Positions 1-8,624 of a stretch of DNA of 64,000 nucleotides are shown in pieces. The translations under genes were made by a program, and so were the position numbers. The notes under the pieces were generated by a model. It searched no databases. It saw nothing but the letters and a program-made list of their open reading frames with translations, and was not told the DNA's origin. This DNA is from Verrucomicrobiaceae bacterium UBA7681 (GTDB taxonomy: Bacteria; Verrucomicrobiota; Verrucomicrobiia; Verrucomicrobiales; Verrucomicrobiaceae): the NCBI GenBank assembly GCA_002482965.1, contig DLGZ01000060.1, positions 58,514 to 122,513 of the forward strand. Direction: 5' to 3'. Positions within the stretch are counted from its first letter, which is position 1; every line of letters starts with the position of its first letter.

Positions 1-849
1 GATCTGGGACTCCAGTGCGTGGTAGGCCTCGCGGGTCTGCGCGGCTTCGGCTTCGGCGATTTGCAGCTTGGACTGAAGCTGCTCGATCTGCTGCGCCATC
101 ATGCGCACCTGATTTTCGGACTCGGATTTTTCACCGGCGAATTCGCTGTACTGCTTGTGCGCGAGGTGGGTGTCCAGCAGGCGGGTATCTTCCAGCAGCG
201 TCTGGTAGCGGCGTGCCTTGGCGGCCTGACGCTGCAGCGTGCCCATCTGGCGCTTCACTTCGGCGACGATGTCGGCGACGCGCAGCAGATTGGCCTCGGT
301 GTAGTCGAGCTTGCGCAGGGCTTCCCGCTTCTGCGATTTGAACTTGGTGATGCCGGCGGCTTCTTCGAAAACGGTACGGCGGTCTTCCGGCTTGGAACTC
401 AGAAGCATGTCGATCTGGCCCTGCGCCATGATGGAGTAGGCCGCACGGCCGATACCGGTGCCCGCGATGAGATCGTGAATGTCTTTGAGACGGCAGACGG
501 TGTTGTTGAGGCGGTATTCGCTGCGGCCGTCGCGGAACACGCGGCGGGTCAGCGCGACTTCGTTGAAGTCCACGCTCAGCGTCTGCTCGCAGTCCGCCAT
601 GGTCAGCGTGACTTCCGCCATGCCCACGGGCTTGCGTTTGTCGGTGCCGTTGAAAATGACGTCGGCCATTTCATCGCCACGCAGGGCTTTCGCAGACGTT
701 TCTCCGAGCACCCAGCGGATGGCATCGACCACGTTGGATTTGCCGCAGCCGTTCGGACCCACGATGCCTGTCACGCCTTTGTGAAACTCGAAGTGAGTTT
801 TGTCAGCGAAGGACTTGAAGCCGTGGAGGGTGAGGCTTTTGAGATACAT
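1..849 (-). CDS. smc: Chromosome segregation protein SMC, N-terminal part (runs off the window)
   Basis: The reverse strand from the ATG at 849 encodes 283 residues with no stop before base 1, so the 3' part lies outside the window. The protein opens like SMC (MYLKSLTLHGFKSF) and has a Walker A motif GPNGCGKS at residues 31-38, followed by NVVDAIRWVLGE. From about residue 165 it becomes a Glu/Gln/Lys-rich heptad-like segment, the start of the first coiled-coil arm. SMC is the ATPase of the bacterial condensin that organises and segregates the chromosome with ScpA and ScpB. The hinge, second coil and Walker B/signature half are not visible. No scp genes are next to it here. Confidence 0.95.
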   Translation of the reverse strand, partial: MYLKSLTLHGFKSFADKTHFEFHKGVTGIVGPNGCGKSNVVDAIRWVLGETSAKALRGDEMADVIFNGTDKRKPVGMAEVTLTMADCEQTLSVDFNEVALTRRVFRDGRSEYRLNNTVCRLKDIHDLIAGTGIGRAAYSIMAQGQIDMLLSSKPEDRRTVFEEAAGITKFKSQKREALRKLDYTEANLLRVADIVAEVKRQMGTLQRQAAKARRYQTLLEDTRLLDTHLAHKQYSEFAGEKSESENQVRMMAQQIEQLQSKLQIAEAEAAQTREAYHALESQI

Positions 850-981
850 GACGGTGAGGAGGCGGAGAGGGGAATGGACAGGTGAAGAAATCCGTGGGAC
901 GAATGATTTCGCGATGAGTGCTGAGGCGGACTGAACCATTCCACGCCACATGCCCGCAAGCGTGAACCGAAAAATCCACGC

Positions 982-1017
982 CATCTTGTGGATTGTTAAG
1001 CAATCTTAAACAAGATG
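982..1017 (-). terminator. Hairpin downstream of the msr operon
   Basis: An 8-bp perfect inverted repeat (CATCTTGT at 982-989 and ACAAGATG at 1010-1017) encloses an inner GATTG/CAATC stem. On the minus strand the hairpin lies after the msrA stop and is followed by GGCGTGGATTTTTCGG, a short U-rich tract. It could end the msr transcript before smc, whose start is at 849. The T-run is short and about 9 bases after the stem, so termination is an inference. Confidence 0.4.
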
Positions 1018-1075
1018 TGGGATTTTCGAGGGCGATTTTCCTGTGAATAATCGCGGCGGCTGTGAACAAGTTTTT

Positions 1076-1600
1076 TTATGAGTCAGCGTCCTGCGAGATC
1101 GGGGTGCGACGCGGGAGTCTCCACTTGGGCCGAACAAAATGACAGGTGTAGCCTGTCGGATATCGCTGGAGGTAGTCCTGATGCTCGACCTCGGCCTCCC
1201 AGAACTCGCCTGCCGGAACAAGCTCTGTCACAGCCTTCCCGGGCCACAGGCCTGAAGCATCGACGTCGGCAATGGTATCTTCGGAAATCCTCCGCTGTTC
1301 ATCGCTGGTGTAGAAGATGGCGGAGCGATAGCTGGTTCCGATGTCGTTGCCCTGTCGATTTCGCGTGCTGGGGTCGTGAATTTGAAAGAAGAACTCAAGA
1401 AGCTGACGATAGCTGATACGGGCGGGATCAAAGGTGATCTCGACTGCTTCGGCATGCTCGTCATGGTTGCGATAGGTCGCATGAGAGTTTTTCCCGCCGG
1501 TGTAACCGACACGCGTTGACAAGACGCCGTCGAGGCTGCGGATGAGCTCCTGCATGCCCCAGAAACATCCTCCGGCAAATAGGGCGCGTTCCTCACTCAT
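1076..1600 (-). CDS. msrA: Peptide-methionine (S)-S-oxide reductase MsrA
   Basis: A 174-residue protein with the MsrA active-site motif GGCFWG at residues 10-15 (catalytic Cys12), the downstream FFQIHDPST segment and YRSAIFY. A single further cysteine near residue 153 (YTCHF) is a candidate resolving residue. MsrA reduces the S-epimer of methionine sulfoxide in proteins using thioredoxin as electron donor. Its start overlaps the end of msrB by 8 bases, so the two are translationally coupled; a second MsrA-like gene lies upstream. No signal peptide is visible, so it should be cytoplasmic. Length matches the family. Confidence 0.96.
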   Translation of the reverse strand: MSEERALFAGGCFWGMQELIRSLDGVLSTRVGYTGGKNSHATYRNHDEHAEAVEITFDPARISYRQLLEFFFQIHDPSTRNRQGNDIGTSYRSAIFYTSDEQRRISEDTIADVDASGLWPGKAVTELVPAGEFWEAEVEHQDYLQRYPTGYTCHFVRPKWRLPRRTPISQDADS

Positions 1601-2045
1601 GGGGCACCTCCACTTGGTTCAGATAAGCTCCATACCCTTCTTCCTCCATATCATCGAGATGGATGAACCTCAGCGAGGCTGAATTAATGCAGTAGCGCAA
1701 ACCTCCTCTGTCGCTCGGGCCATCGGGAAAGACGTGGCCGAGGTGGCTGTCGCCGTGTTCTGAACGGACCTCGGTGCGAGTCATCCGGAGTGAGTCATCC
1801 CGGAGCTCGTTGATGTTGTCGGGTTCGATGGGCTTGGTGAAGCTGGGCCAGCCACATCCCGATTCGAACTTATCGCACGAAGCGAACAGCGGCTCGCCGG
1901 ACACAATATCAACGTAGATGCCCGGTTCCTCGTTATCCACATATTCTCCGCTGCCAGGAGCCTCCGTGCCGTTTTCCTGCGTCACATGATACTGCTCCGG
2001 CGTGAGATTTGACACGGCTTGCGGGTCTTTGATATACTTTTTCAT
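1593..2045 (-). CDS. msrB: Peptide-methionine (R)-S-oxide reductase MsrB
   Basis: A 150-residue SelR-domain protein. The motif SGCGWPSF lies at residues 62-69 and the catalytic cysteine in RYCIN at about residue 119. The two CxxC zinc-binding pairs found in many MsrB proteins are absent; the region reads LFASCDKFESGCGW instead, which matches the zinc-free form. It reduces the R-epimer of methionine sulfoxide, complementing MsrA. The gene is the middle member of a three-gene minus-strand operon: 48 bases downstream of the MsrA-like gene and overlapping msrA by 8 bases. An AAGAGA stretch just ahead of the ATG may act as ribosome binding site. Confidence 0.96.
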   Translation of the reverse strand: MKKYIKDPQAVSNLTPEQYHVTQENGTEAPGSGEYVDNEEPGIYVDIVSGEPLFASCDKFESGCGWPSFTKPIEPDNINELRDDSLRMTRTEVRSEHGDSHLGHVFPDGPSDRGGLRYCINSASLRFIHLDDMEEEGYGAYLNQVEVPHE

Positions 2046-2093
2046 GGTCTCTTTATTTATCCTGGTGGGTTGATGGGTGGTAGCTTCGAAACC

Positions 2094-2606
2094 TCAGGCG
2101 GCGTTAGCAGGTACAGCGGGGGCCGTGAGATCGATGAAATGGAATGGAAATGTTTCGCGCAGGCGGGCGAGCTTGGGGGCGATGTTATTGGAGCAAAACG
2201 GAGCATCGGGACGGGTCTGGTAGTAGTTTCGCTGGCTCTCGCGATTTTCCTCGAAAGTGACGAAGGGAAGGACTCTGGTAACATACGGCTCTTTCTCTTC
2301 TTGCTGGAGCCGGGCGATGCTTTCGCGGGCTTGCTGTGCCTGGGGGTCGGAGAAAACGTAGATGGCGGAGCGGTATTTGGTGCGAAAGCTGTGGTCGGAT
2401 GTGCTGGCGTGAGTGGCAAGGTGGATGGCGATGAGCAGGTGCTGGGGAGCGACCGCCGGATCAAATCGAACGAGAACGGCTTCTGAAAGCGCGCTGTCGC
2501 CACTAGTGGAGGAGATCCAGCCCTGACGCACGGCTTGCACCCCGCGCACGGATTGGAAAATGGCTTCCGTGCACCAATGGCAGGAGCCGCCAAGGCCGAT
2601 TTCCAT
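2094..2606 (-). CDS. MsrA-like protein with GGSCHWC active-site motif
   Basis: About 170 residues from the ATG at 2606, chosen because GGGGGAG sits 9 bases upstream of it; an in-frame ATG at 2615 abuts that element directly and an open frame continues to 2744. The protein matches the MsrA fold (FRTKYRSAIYVFS, NYYQTRPDAPFC) but the usual GGCFWG is replaced by GGSCHWC at residues 6-12, placing Cys9 and Cys12 in a CxxC pair. Related proteins with GGGCHWCTEA are known from cyanobacteria. It leads an operon with msrB and msrA, which supports a role in methionine sulfoxide repair, but its substrate preference cannot be read from sequence. Confidence 0.85.
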   Translation of the reverse strand: MEIGLGGSCHWCTEAIFQSVRGVQAVRQGWISSTSGDSALSEAVLVRFDPAVAPQHLLIAIHLATHASTSDHSFRTKYRSAIYVFSDPQAQQARESIARLQQEEKEPYVTRVLPFVTFEENRESQRNYYQTRPDAPFCSNNIAPKLARLRETFPFHFIDLTAPAVPANAA

Positions 2607-2920
2607 CGTGTTCATCTCCCCCGGCGGAGGCATTGCTGCAGCCGAGCTTGGTAAGGCAGGAGGACAAGGTGAACCCGCGGGCATCATGGGACGCTGGAAT
2701 AAAAGATGGCCGGTTTGGAGGTGGCACACAATGCTTGAGGCCATGGTTAATTCATATCGCAGTTTACTACGCGGGGTCTCAGCAAATAGGACGCATTTTT
2801 GGCAGGATGAGAGCCTGCGTTGAAGTGAAAGAAAGAGCCATGTTCATCAAGCTGACCCGGAGTCTGGAAATCGCCCTGCGTGACAGGGCTTCTTCATTCC
2901 TTGGCAAGTCGTACAGGCGT
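2607..2920. other. Gene-poor gap between the MsrA-like gene and the VWA gene
   Basis: This 314-base stretch should hold the promoter of the msr operon in its right half. I see no convincing gene, repeat or strong hairpin in it. Open frames that cross it overlap real genes in other frames. Confidence 0.4.
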
Positions 2921-4756
2921 CTAATACACCGCCTTGCGATGAAACAGAAAGCTCTCTGCCAGCAGCAGCGCGAGCGCGAGCCAGATCAGGCGCTTGGGCC
3001 AGGTGCTGAAGGCGGAGGCGGTGATGATGGGGGCGGTGGGCTGGATGGAATGCGCGGTGTCGGTAGCGAGTGCGGGCAGGTTCGTTTCGGCGGCGGAGAT
3101 CAGGGCGCAGGCGCCGCTGCGGTCGGGGCCGGTTTCCCAACTGCCGATGCGATTGAGCGCGAGGAGGCCGTGCGCGGGATCGTCTGAGACATCGATGAAG
3201 GCGTTGCCATTCCATGCGTGCCATTGCACAAGCGCGTCCGTGTGCAGCATCTCGCCAGTGTGCAGGGTGCGGGTGTCGGTGAGGGCTTCGCTGTTTTCAG
3301 CGCACCAGTAGAGGGCGTTGCCGAGGATCAGGGGAAAGGAGGGCAGCAGGGCGAGCTGCTCGGACTGCGAAGGTGAGAACGCGGTGACGACGAGGCGCTG
3401 GCCGTTGGACTCTCCGGCGGCTAGCACGGTTTCGTTTCCGGCGATCCACAGGGGTTCAAGGGAGGCTGGCAGCGTCAGCAGGGTGGTCTGGGTGATGGCA
3501 ATGCGGCTGCTGCTGGCGCGAAAGAGCAGGGGATGGTCTGGCTGCACGGAGCGCACGCCTTCATAGGGCACGCTCTTGATGGCGCGGGCTTGCAGCGGGC
3601 CGGAACTGCTCTGCGGTGTGAGGGCGATCACCGGGCGATCTGTGGGCCACTCCTTGGGCAGCCAGTGCTCGAAGACATAGACATCAGGCTGTTCTTTCGG
3701 CGGCCACGCTTTGGGGTCCCCTTTGCGCATTTCGATGCGGCCGTTTTCGATGAGGGCGGAAAGCGCGAGCTCGGTGAAGGGGTCGGGTTTCTCGGCAAAC
3801 CATGCGACGGTGAGAGGTTTCGTTTTCGGCAATGGTGCGGCGAGGCCGTCGTCCCATCCGAAGCAGTCGCCTGCGGTCTTCAGGCGGATCTCCATCCGCT
3901 GGCCGCGCACGCCTTCGAGGGGCAGGATCAGCGAGCTGGATTCGCCGGGGTCGAGATCTAGCTCACGCAACTGCGCGATGCGGCCGGAGATGGAGACTTC
4001 GAGCGTGGTCGTGGTCTTGCTCTTGTTGCCAGCCGATGCGCTGACTTTCACGAAGGCCTCATAGCGGTCACGCGCCAGCGGGCTGTGGCGAATCTGAAAG
4101 CCGGTGAGGCCCACATTGAGCGGCTCCTTGAGTGCCACGGGAATCCAATCGACGGCGGTGCTGGCTGGCGGCTGCGAATCGCTTGCCATCCAGATGCGGG
4201 AGTGGGTTTCGAGATCGGCGAGGCGCTGGGCGACGGTCAATGCCGCTTCGGCTTTACCCTCGATCGGTGTGGGGGTGAGCTCTTCGAGCAGGCGCAGGCA
4301 TTCGCGGTGGTTGCGGCTGCGGGAAAGCAGCACACGGGAGCGAGCATCAAAGGCGATGAGAGATACCACGGTCTGGTCTGGCAGCGAGCGGATGCGCTGC
4401 TTCAAGCGCTCCTTGGCGGCATCCAGGCGCGTCTGGCCCTGCAGATCCTGCGCTGTCATGGAGGCTGAGCAATCCACCACCATGACCACGGCGCTGATGG
4501 CATCGGCGGAAAGATTGCCGGTGGGCCGTGCGAGCGCCAGGATGGCGAAGAACAGCACCAGCAGTGTGAGTAGCAGCGAGAGCCATTTCTTGATGCGGCG
4601 CAGCCACGCGGACTCCTGATGCTCACGCGCGAGCGATTTGAAAAACAGCAGCGTGGAAACCGGCACCCGCTTTGCCTGCCGACGAAACAACCACAGCGCC
4701 AGCGGGATCAGCGCGAGCCAGAGGAGGTGGAGGTAGCTGGGTGAGAGGAAGCGCAT
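2921..4756 (-). CDS. BatA-like membrane protein with von Willebrand A domain
   Basis: A 611-residue protein. It begins with the BatA/aerotolerance N-terminal pattern (MRFLSPSYLHLLWLALIPLA), with membrane segments at about residues 8-25 and 57-77. A VWA domain follows, with the metal-site motif DCSAS at residues 95-99. The middle is probably beta-rich, and a last hydrophobic segment near the C-terminus (RLIWLALALLLAESFLF) gives a third membrane span. Proteins of this type often sit beside MoxR ATPases and DUF58 proteins; neither is present here, so the gene stands alone. The function (envelope stress or assembly of secreted complexes) is inferred from family only. Confidence 0.85.
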   Translation of the reverse strand: MRFLSPSYLHLLWLALIPLALWLFRRQAKRVPVSTLLFFKSLAREHQESAWLRRIKKWLSLLLTLLVLFFAILALARPTGNLSADAISAVVMVVDCSASMTAQDLQGQTRLDAAKERLKQRIRSLPDQTVVSLIAFDARSRVLLSRSRNHRECLRLLEELTPTPIEGKAEAALTVAQRLADLETHSRIWMASDSQPPASTAVDWIPVALKEPLNVGLTGFQIRHSPLARDRYEAFVKVSASAGNKSKTTTTLEVSISGRIAQLRELDLDPGESSSLILPLEGVRGQRMEIRLKTAGDCFGWDDGLAAPLPKTKPLTVAWFAEKPDPFTELALSALIENGRIEMRKGDPKAWPPKEQPDVYVFEHWLPKEWPTDRPVIALTPQSSSGPLQARAIKSVPYEGVRSVQPDHPLLFRASSSRIAITQTTLLTLPASLEPLWIAGNETVLAAGESNGQRLVVTAFSPSQSEQLALLPSFPLILGNALYWCAENSEALTDTRTLHTGEMLHTDALVQWHAWNGNAFIDVSDDPAHGLLALNRIGSWETGPDRSGACALISAAETNLPALATDTAHSIQPTAPIITASAFSTWPKRLIWLALALLLAESFLFHRKAVY

Positions 4757-4828
4757 TCAGGAGTGACGGACGGGAGAGTGGCCGCAAAGAGGCGCAAAAA
4801 GAAGCGAAAAAATGAAGAGGGGGATGGG

Positions 4829-4970
4829 GTTCCTTGTTCTTGGTTCTTGGTTCTTTGTTTCTGCTTAACAGGGGGACGGTGGGTGTGGAGGCTGGCTCCT
4901 GGTATTAACGTCCTTCGACTTCGATCATTCCAAACTACGAACCAAGAACTAGGAACCAACAACCAAGAAC
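4829..4970. repeat. Short-word inverted repeat between the VWA gene and aroB
   Basis: The left arm (4829-4857) is made of repeats of the word GTTCTTG; the right arm (4939-4970) is the near reverse complement, built from CCAAGAAC and GGAACCAA. The arms are about 80 bases apart and the right arm runs into a C8 tract (4972-4979) beside the aroB stop. Both flanking genes are on the minus strand. Similar short-word inverted repeats occur at 27701-27789 and in single-arm form at 7219-7257. Confidence 0.7.
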
Positions 4971-4978
4971 TCCCCCCC

Positions 4979-6079
4979 CTACTTCCTCAGCTCATCCAGC
5001 GCCTGCTTCAGATGGCCTTCGAGGACGTCTTTGCTCACGTAGGCTTCGCCGATCTTGCGGAGGAGGACGAAGCGGATTTTGCCGTTCTCGTATTTCTTGT
5101 CGGTGCGGGCGATGCGCATGATCTCTTCGGTGTCGAGGTCATCGGGCAGGCGCAAGGGGAGATCGCAGAGGCGGAGCAGGGTGAGGATGCGCTCGTAGTC
5201 GTAGGAGGTGAGGTCGGAGATCTGGGTGGAGAGCCAGGCGGCGGCACGCAGGCCGAGGCTGATGGCCTCGCCGTGCAACAGCCTGCCGTAGCCTGCCGCA
5301 GCCTCGATGGCATGACCGAGGGTGTGGCCGAAGTTCAGCAGAGCGCGGGTGCCGATGGTTTCGTGCTCGTCCGCCTCAACGATGACGGCTTTGATGGAGA
5401 TGTTCCGGCGGATGAGACCGACGATATCGCCCTTGCCGGCGGCGACGTCTTCGATGGCCTTGAACATGGACTCATCGCGAATGCAGGCGTGCTTGATGAT
5501 TTCCGCGAAGCCTTCGTTCCATTCGCGGGTGTCGAGGGAGCTGAGGGTGTCGAGATCGGCGATGACGTGGACGGGTTGGTGGAAGCAGCCGACCATGTTT
5601 TTCGCATTCGGCAGGTTCACGCCGGTCTTGCCGCCGACGGAGCTGTCCACCTGGGAGAGCACCGTGGTGGGCACCTGCACGTAGGGGATGCCGCGCTGAT
5701 AAACGGAGGCGCAGAAGCCCGCGAGATCGCCAATGACACCGCCACCGAGGGCGACGACGAAGCTCTTGCGGTCCAGCCCGGCGTTCACCATTTCGCTGAG
5801 CACAGTTTGGCTGCAGGTGAGGGACTTGGAGGCCTCCCCGGCGGGCACGGTGATGAGGTGGGGCGTCTTGCCGGCATCGCGCAGGCTTTGCAGCACGGTC
5901 TCGGCGTAAAGCGGGCCCACGTTGGAATCCGTCACCACGGCGCAGATCGTGCGGTCTGGCAGCTTCTTGTTCACCTCTTCGCCCAGCGTTTTGAGCTGGT
6001 CACGACCGACCTGCACGAGGTAGCTGCGCGGACCTAGATTGACGAAGACGGGGCGGACGGGCTGGACGGGCGGAGGCAT
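4979..6079 (-). CDS. aroB: 3-dehydroquinate synthase
   Basis: A protein of about 366 residues from the ATG at 6079 (MPPPVQPVRP); the frame is open further upstream but that part lacks family similarity. AroB converts DAHP to 3-dehydroquinate in the shikimate pathway with bound NAD and a divalent metal. Visible motifs are the NAD-binding GGGVIGDLAGF, the stretch VPTTVLSQVDSSVGGKTGVN, and the metal-ligand segment NFGHTLGHAIE. Length fits the family. The start lies inside the 3' end of miaA, giving a 46-base overlap in another frame, so the two genes are probably co-transcribed. No other aro gene is in the window. Confidence 0.96.
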   Translation of the reverse strand: MPPPVQPVRPVFVNLGPRSYLVQVGRDQLKTLGEEVNKKLPDRTICAVVTDSNVGPLYAETVLQSLRDAGKTPHLITVPAGEASKSLTCSQTVLSEMVNAGLDRKSFVVALGGGVIGDLAGFCASVYQRGIPYVQVPTTVLSQVDSSVGGKTGVNLPNAKNMVGCFHQPVHVIADLDTLSSLDTREWNEGFAEIIKHACIRDESMFKAIEDVAAGKGDIVGLIRRNISIKAVIVEADEHETIGTRALLNFGHTLGHAIEAAAGYGRLLHGEAISLGLRAAAWLSTQISDLTSYDYERILTLLRLCDLPLRLPDDLDTEEIMRIARTDKKYENGKIRFVLLRKIGEAYVSKDVLEGHLKQALDELRK

Positions 6080-6972
6080 GGAAAAAGTTCGAGAAGATGG
6101 GGGAGCGCGTACTCTGCCGCCGGAAGGGAATCGAGGCAAATCGTTTGGAAGCAGCGCTCGCGCCGGAACCAGGTGTTCTGGCGCTTGGCGTAATGCCGGG
6201 TGGACTGCTGAATGGCGGCGAGGGTGTCCGCCTGTGAAACGTTCCCGGCCAGGAGCTCGCGAACATCACGCACGCCGATGGCCTTTTCCGCCGTGGGCGA
6301 GAGCGGACCCAGCGCGCTGACTTCCGCGACGAGTCCGGCGGCGAACATGTCGAGCGTGCGCTGATTGATGCGGCGGTAGAGCGTCTCGCGGTCCCACGTG
6401 AGGATGACGCCGCTCACCTTGGGTTCGGTCTGCTCAAAGGAGCGCCGCAGGCCGGACTGGGGGCGTCCGGTGAGCAGGCAGATCTCCAGCGCACGCTCCA
6501 CGTAGCGCGGATTGCGCAGGTTCACGGTGGTGGCGGCTTCGGGGTCGCGCTGGATCAGCCACACGATTTTCTCGCCGGGGCTGAGCTGCTGGAATCGCGC
6601 CCTGATCTGCGGTGAGGCGGCGGGCAGAGGAGAGAGTCCGTGGGTGAGGGCCTTCAGGTACAGCCCAGAGCCACCGACTACGATGGGCACACGGCCACGC
6701 GCGGCGATTTCATTGATGACAGGGAGTGCCAGCGCGTGGTAGCGCTGCGCATCGCAGGCCTCGGTGAGGGGAATGACACCGTAGAGATGGTGCGGCACGC
6801 GAGCGAACTCTGCAGTCGCCGGCTTGGCCGTGAGGAGGTCCATGCCCGCGTAGAGCTGGAAGGCGTCCGCATTCACGATCTCCCCGCCCACGTGCTCCGC
6901 CAGGGCGATGGCCAAAGCGGATTTGCCCGAAGCCGTGGGCCCGGTGATGAAGAAGGTGCTGTCAGGAAGCAT
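6034..6972 (-). CDS. miaA: tRNA dimethylallyltransferase
   Basis: A 312-residue protein with Walker A GPTASGKS at residues 11-18 and the family stretches IVNADAFQLYAGMDLLTAKP and HHLYGV. MiaA adds the dimethylallyl group to A37 of tRNAs that read codons starting with U. The later region contains VGGSGLYLKALTHGLSP and a C-terminal QSTRHYAKRQNTWFRRE segment, both typical of MiaA. It follows a small lipoprotein gene by 21 bases and overlaps aroB by 46 bases. The last 20 or so residues are Pro/Ser-rich and are probably a by-product of that overlap. Confidence 0.97.
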   Translation of the reverse strand: MLPDSTFFITGPTASGKSALAIALAEHVGGEIVNADAFQLYAGMDLLTAKPATAEFARVPHHLYGVIPLTEACDAQRYHALALPVINEIAARGRVPIVVGGSGLYLKALTHGLSPLPAASPQIRARFQQLSPGEKIVWLIQRDPEAATTVNLRNPRYVERALEICLLTGRPQSGLRRSFEQTEPKVSGVILTWDRETLYRRINQRTLDMFAAGLVAEVSALGPLSPTAEKAIGVRDVRELLAGNVSQADTLAAIQQSTRHYAKRQNTWFRRERCFQTICLDSLPAAEYALPHLLELFPCLRPSSPSAPSSSI

Positions 6973-6993
6973 TCGGAGGACGCCGAGGGCTGC

Positions 6994-7161
6994 TCAGCGT
7001 GCCGAACCTTCGATCTTGCGACCGACGTGTTCGATGCCCTGGCCGGTTTTGTAGATGGCGTGGTCCACGCCACGGCCAGCGCGGGTCATGGGTCCGCCAC
7101 TGCCACGGCAGGAGGCGAGGGAGAAAACAGCGACAATGAGGAATGAGGCGATGGTTTTCAT
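6994..7161 (-). CDS. Small lipoprotein, 55 residues
   Basis: A short gene found by reading the minus strand upstream of miaA: MKTIASFLIVAVFSLASC followed by about 37 residues ending in KIEGSAR. The N-terminus is a signal peptide with lipobox LASC at residues 15-18, so Cys18 should be lipidated after cleavage by signal peptidase II. The mature part is Gly-rich and then has a GVDHAIYKTGQGIEHVGRKI stretch that could form a helix. Function unknown. It is 21 bases upstream of miaA on the same strand. Confidence 0.65.
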   Translation of the reverse strand: MKTIASFLIVAVFSLASCRGSGGPMTRAGRGVDHAIYKTGQGIEHVGRKIEGSAR

Positions 7162-7588
7162 GGTGGTGCAGAATAGTGCAAGGGCAGGCGAGGCTCAAGT
7201 GGGGAGTGAGGGGGCATGATTCGTCCTCGAACTCCTACTCGAACTCGTCCTCGATCCTGCGGCACCGCTGGGTCTTGAATGCGGAATGCGGAATGCGGTG
7301 TCGTTCTCTTTCTCGATGATTCCACTGCCAGCGGCCAAACGCGAGCACCTTGGAAAAGGGGGCGTGCGATGGGGCCGCCGCCCGCGCTGGGACGAAGGAT
7401 TCTACGGACGCGCACAGCGCATCCCTACCCGCCCCTCGCGGCGCCATGGGATGGTAGGGAACCGCTGTGCGGGTCCGTGATTTCGGGTCTGTCGCATCGC
7501 AGGCGATGAAAAAGGTGCGCCGTCCTTGGGGCGATGAAAATGCGGGTATGGGCTCGTTCTCGATCCTGGCGTGTTCACTCAGGGGGGG
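7162..7588. other. Gene-free DNA with short-word repeats
   Basis: I see no gene here. At 7219-7257 there is a run of words TCGTCCTCGAACTCCTACTC and variants; its near reverse complement (TCGAGGACGAGGACGAAC) occurs at 10580-10597. At about 7277-7297 the word GAATGCG is repeated three times. The stretch ends in a G7 tract at 7582-7588, directly before the first 315-bp tandem repeat unit. Confidence 0.5.
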
Positions 7589-8215
7589 TGGGCCATGGAA
7601 GCCTCCGAAGCATGCCCTGAACCCCTGGCAACTCAGACCTCTCTCAAGTTGCTGTCTTTTAGGTTCTCATGGCCTTGAGCGTCTTCATAGGCGTTCATCC
7701 CTTTGCCACAGCGTTCCATCGGTTGCCGCCTGCTGCGGATTCCTGTGCAGCGTCTGCGCGGTCACCATGCCTGAGTTGCCGAGTTTCCACCCCTAAGCAC
7801 GGCAACTTGGCAACTCGCGTCGGTGAAGCATCGACTGCCGACGGGAGACTTCCACTATTTCCACAGTTTCAACGGGGGGTGGTTTGAACAAGCCCGTGCC
7901 GGGTGGGCCATGGAAGGCTCCGAAGCTTTCCTGAAAACCCTGGCAGCTCACGCACCCCGTCTGGTTGCCGTCTTTTCGGGGGCTCTTGGCCGTGAGTGTC
8001 TTCATCGGCGTGCATCACGTTTCCAAAGCGTTCCATCGGGTGCCGCCTGCTGCAGATTCCTGCGCAGCGTCTGGCGCGGTCGTCAGCGCCGTGGTTGCCG
8101 GTTGCCCGCCCTAAGCATGGAAACTGGCAACCAGCGGCGGTGAGGGCTCCTGCTGCTGGCGGGAGACTTCCACTGTTTCCACAGTTTCAACGGGGGGGTG
8201 AGTTGGCCATGGCAG
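7589..8215. repeat. Tandem repeat, two units of about 315 and 300 bp plus the start of a third
   Basis: Unit starts marked by TGGGCCATGG lie at 7589 and 7904, and a degenerate TTGGCCATGG at 8204. The units align along most of their length (for example GCGTTCCATCGG, GCCGCCTGCTGC, GATTCCTG, GCAGCGTCTG) with many substitutions. Each holds a hairpin with the conserved loop word CCCTAAGCA (stems 7773-7816 and 8093-8132), then about 35 bases later ACTTCCACTATTTCCACAGT (7848, 8166) running into a G6-G7 tract. A related, inverted copy is split at 10115-10145 and 10473-10510. Frames through it are open by chance and differ between units; I do not regard it as coding. Confidence 0.8.
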
Positions 8216-8255
8216 GGTTTGATGGCGTCTCGCAACACACATTTTCGGATCTCCG

Positions 8256-8337
8256 CCCTATGGAGTGCGGTCGCGAAGTGAGGAACAGCCTGTCCTCCGT
8301 AGCTTTAGCGAAGGAGGAAACGGAGCTACCGCTTTCG
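8256..8337 (+). repeat. Interspersed repeat carrying a nested hairpin
   Basis: The segment CCCTATGGAGTGCGG...GCTACCGCTTTCG is repeated in inverse orientation at 12201-12251. The copy here has about 35 extra bases containing the palindrome-like TCCTCCGTAGCTTTAGCGAAGGAGGA (8293-8318), which the other copy lacks, as if a hairpin element inserted into an older repeat. From 8338 to 8624 I see no gene; it holds a C9 tract at 8445-8453 and a GC-rich stretch. Confidence 0.7.
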
Positions 8338-8624
8338 ACGGGCTGGTTGGCTTACTTCTACCAGGAATATCCGAAGGCGAGAGCCGGTGGATCTCCGCAG
8401 GCCTGTCAGCACACACCTGCCACGAGACGCTCGAAAGCGGCAGTCCCCCCCCCTTCAGGGTTGCGCAGCCGCATTGATTCGCTGCGCTCACCCCTTCGGG
8501 GCAGCCTGCGGCTGTCTACCTGCGCTTCGCTCCGGTTCCAAAAGCGCTGTTGCCGGTCTTGCCTAGGGTGTTGGAAAATGATCGATGCTTCAGGGGATGA
8601 ATATATCTCACCCATGCGCGATGT

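Noticed and set aside
19..885. A 288-residue open frame on the plus strand over smc
   Set aside because: The minus strand encodes a clear SMC N-terminus with Walker A; the plus-strand frame is a shadow.
7589..8215. Small proteins encoded by the tandem repeat (e.g. with GDFHYFHSFNGG)
   Set aside because: Frames are not preserved between units and the conserved parts are hairpins and a G tract; more likely non-coding.
7589..8215. CRISPR array
   Set aside because: Unit length is about 300 bp, units are diverged, and no cas genes are present.
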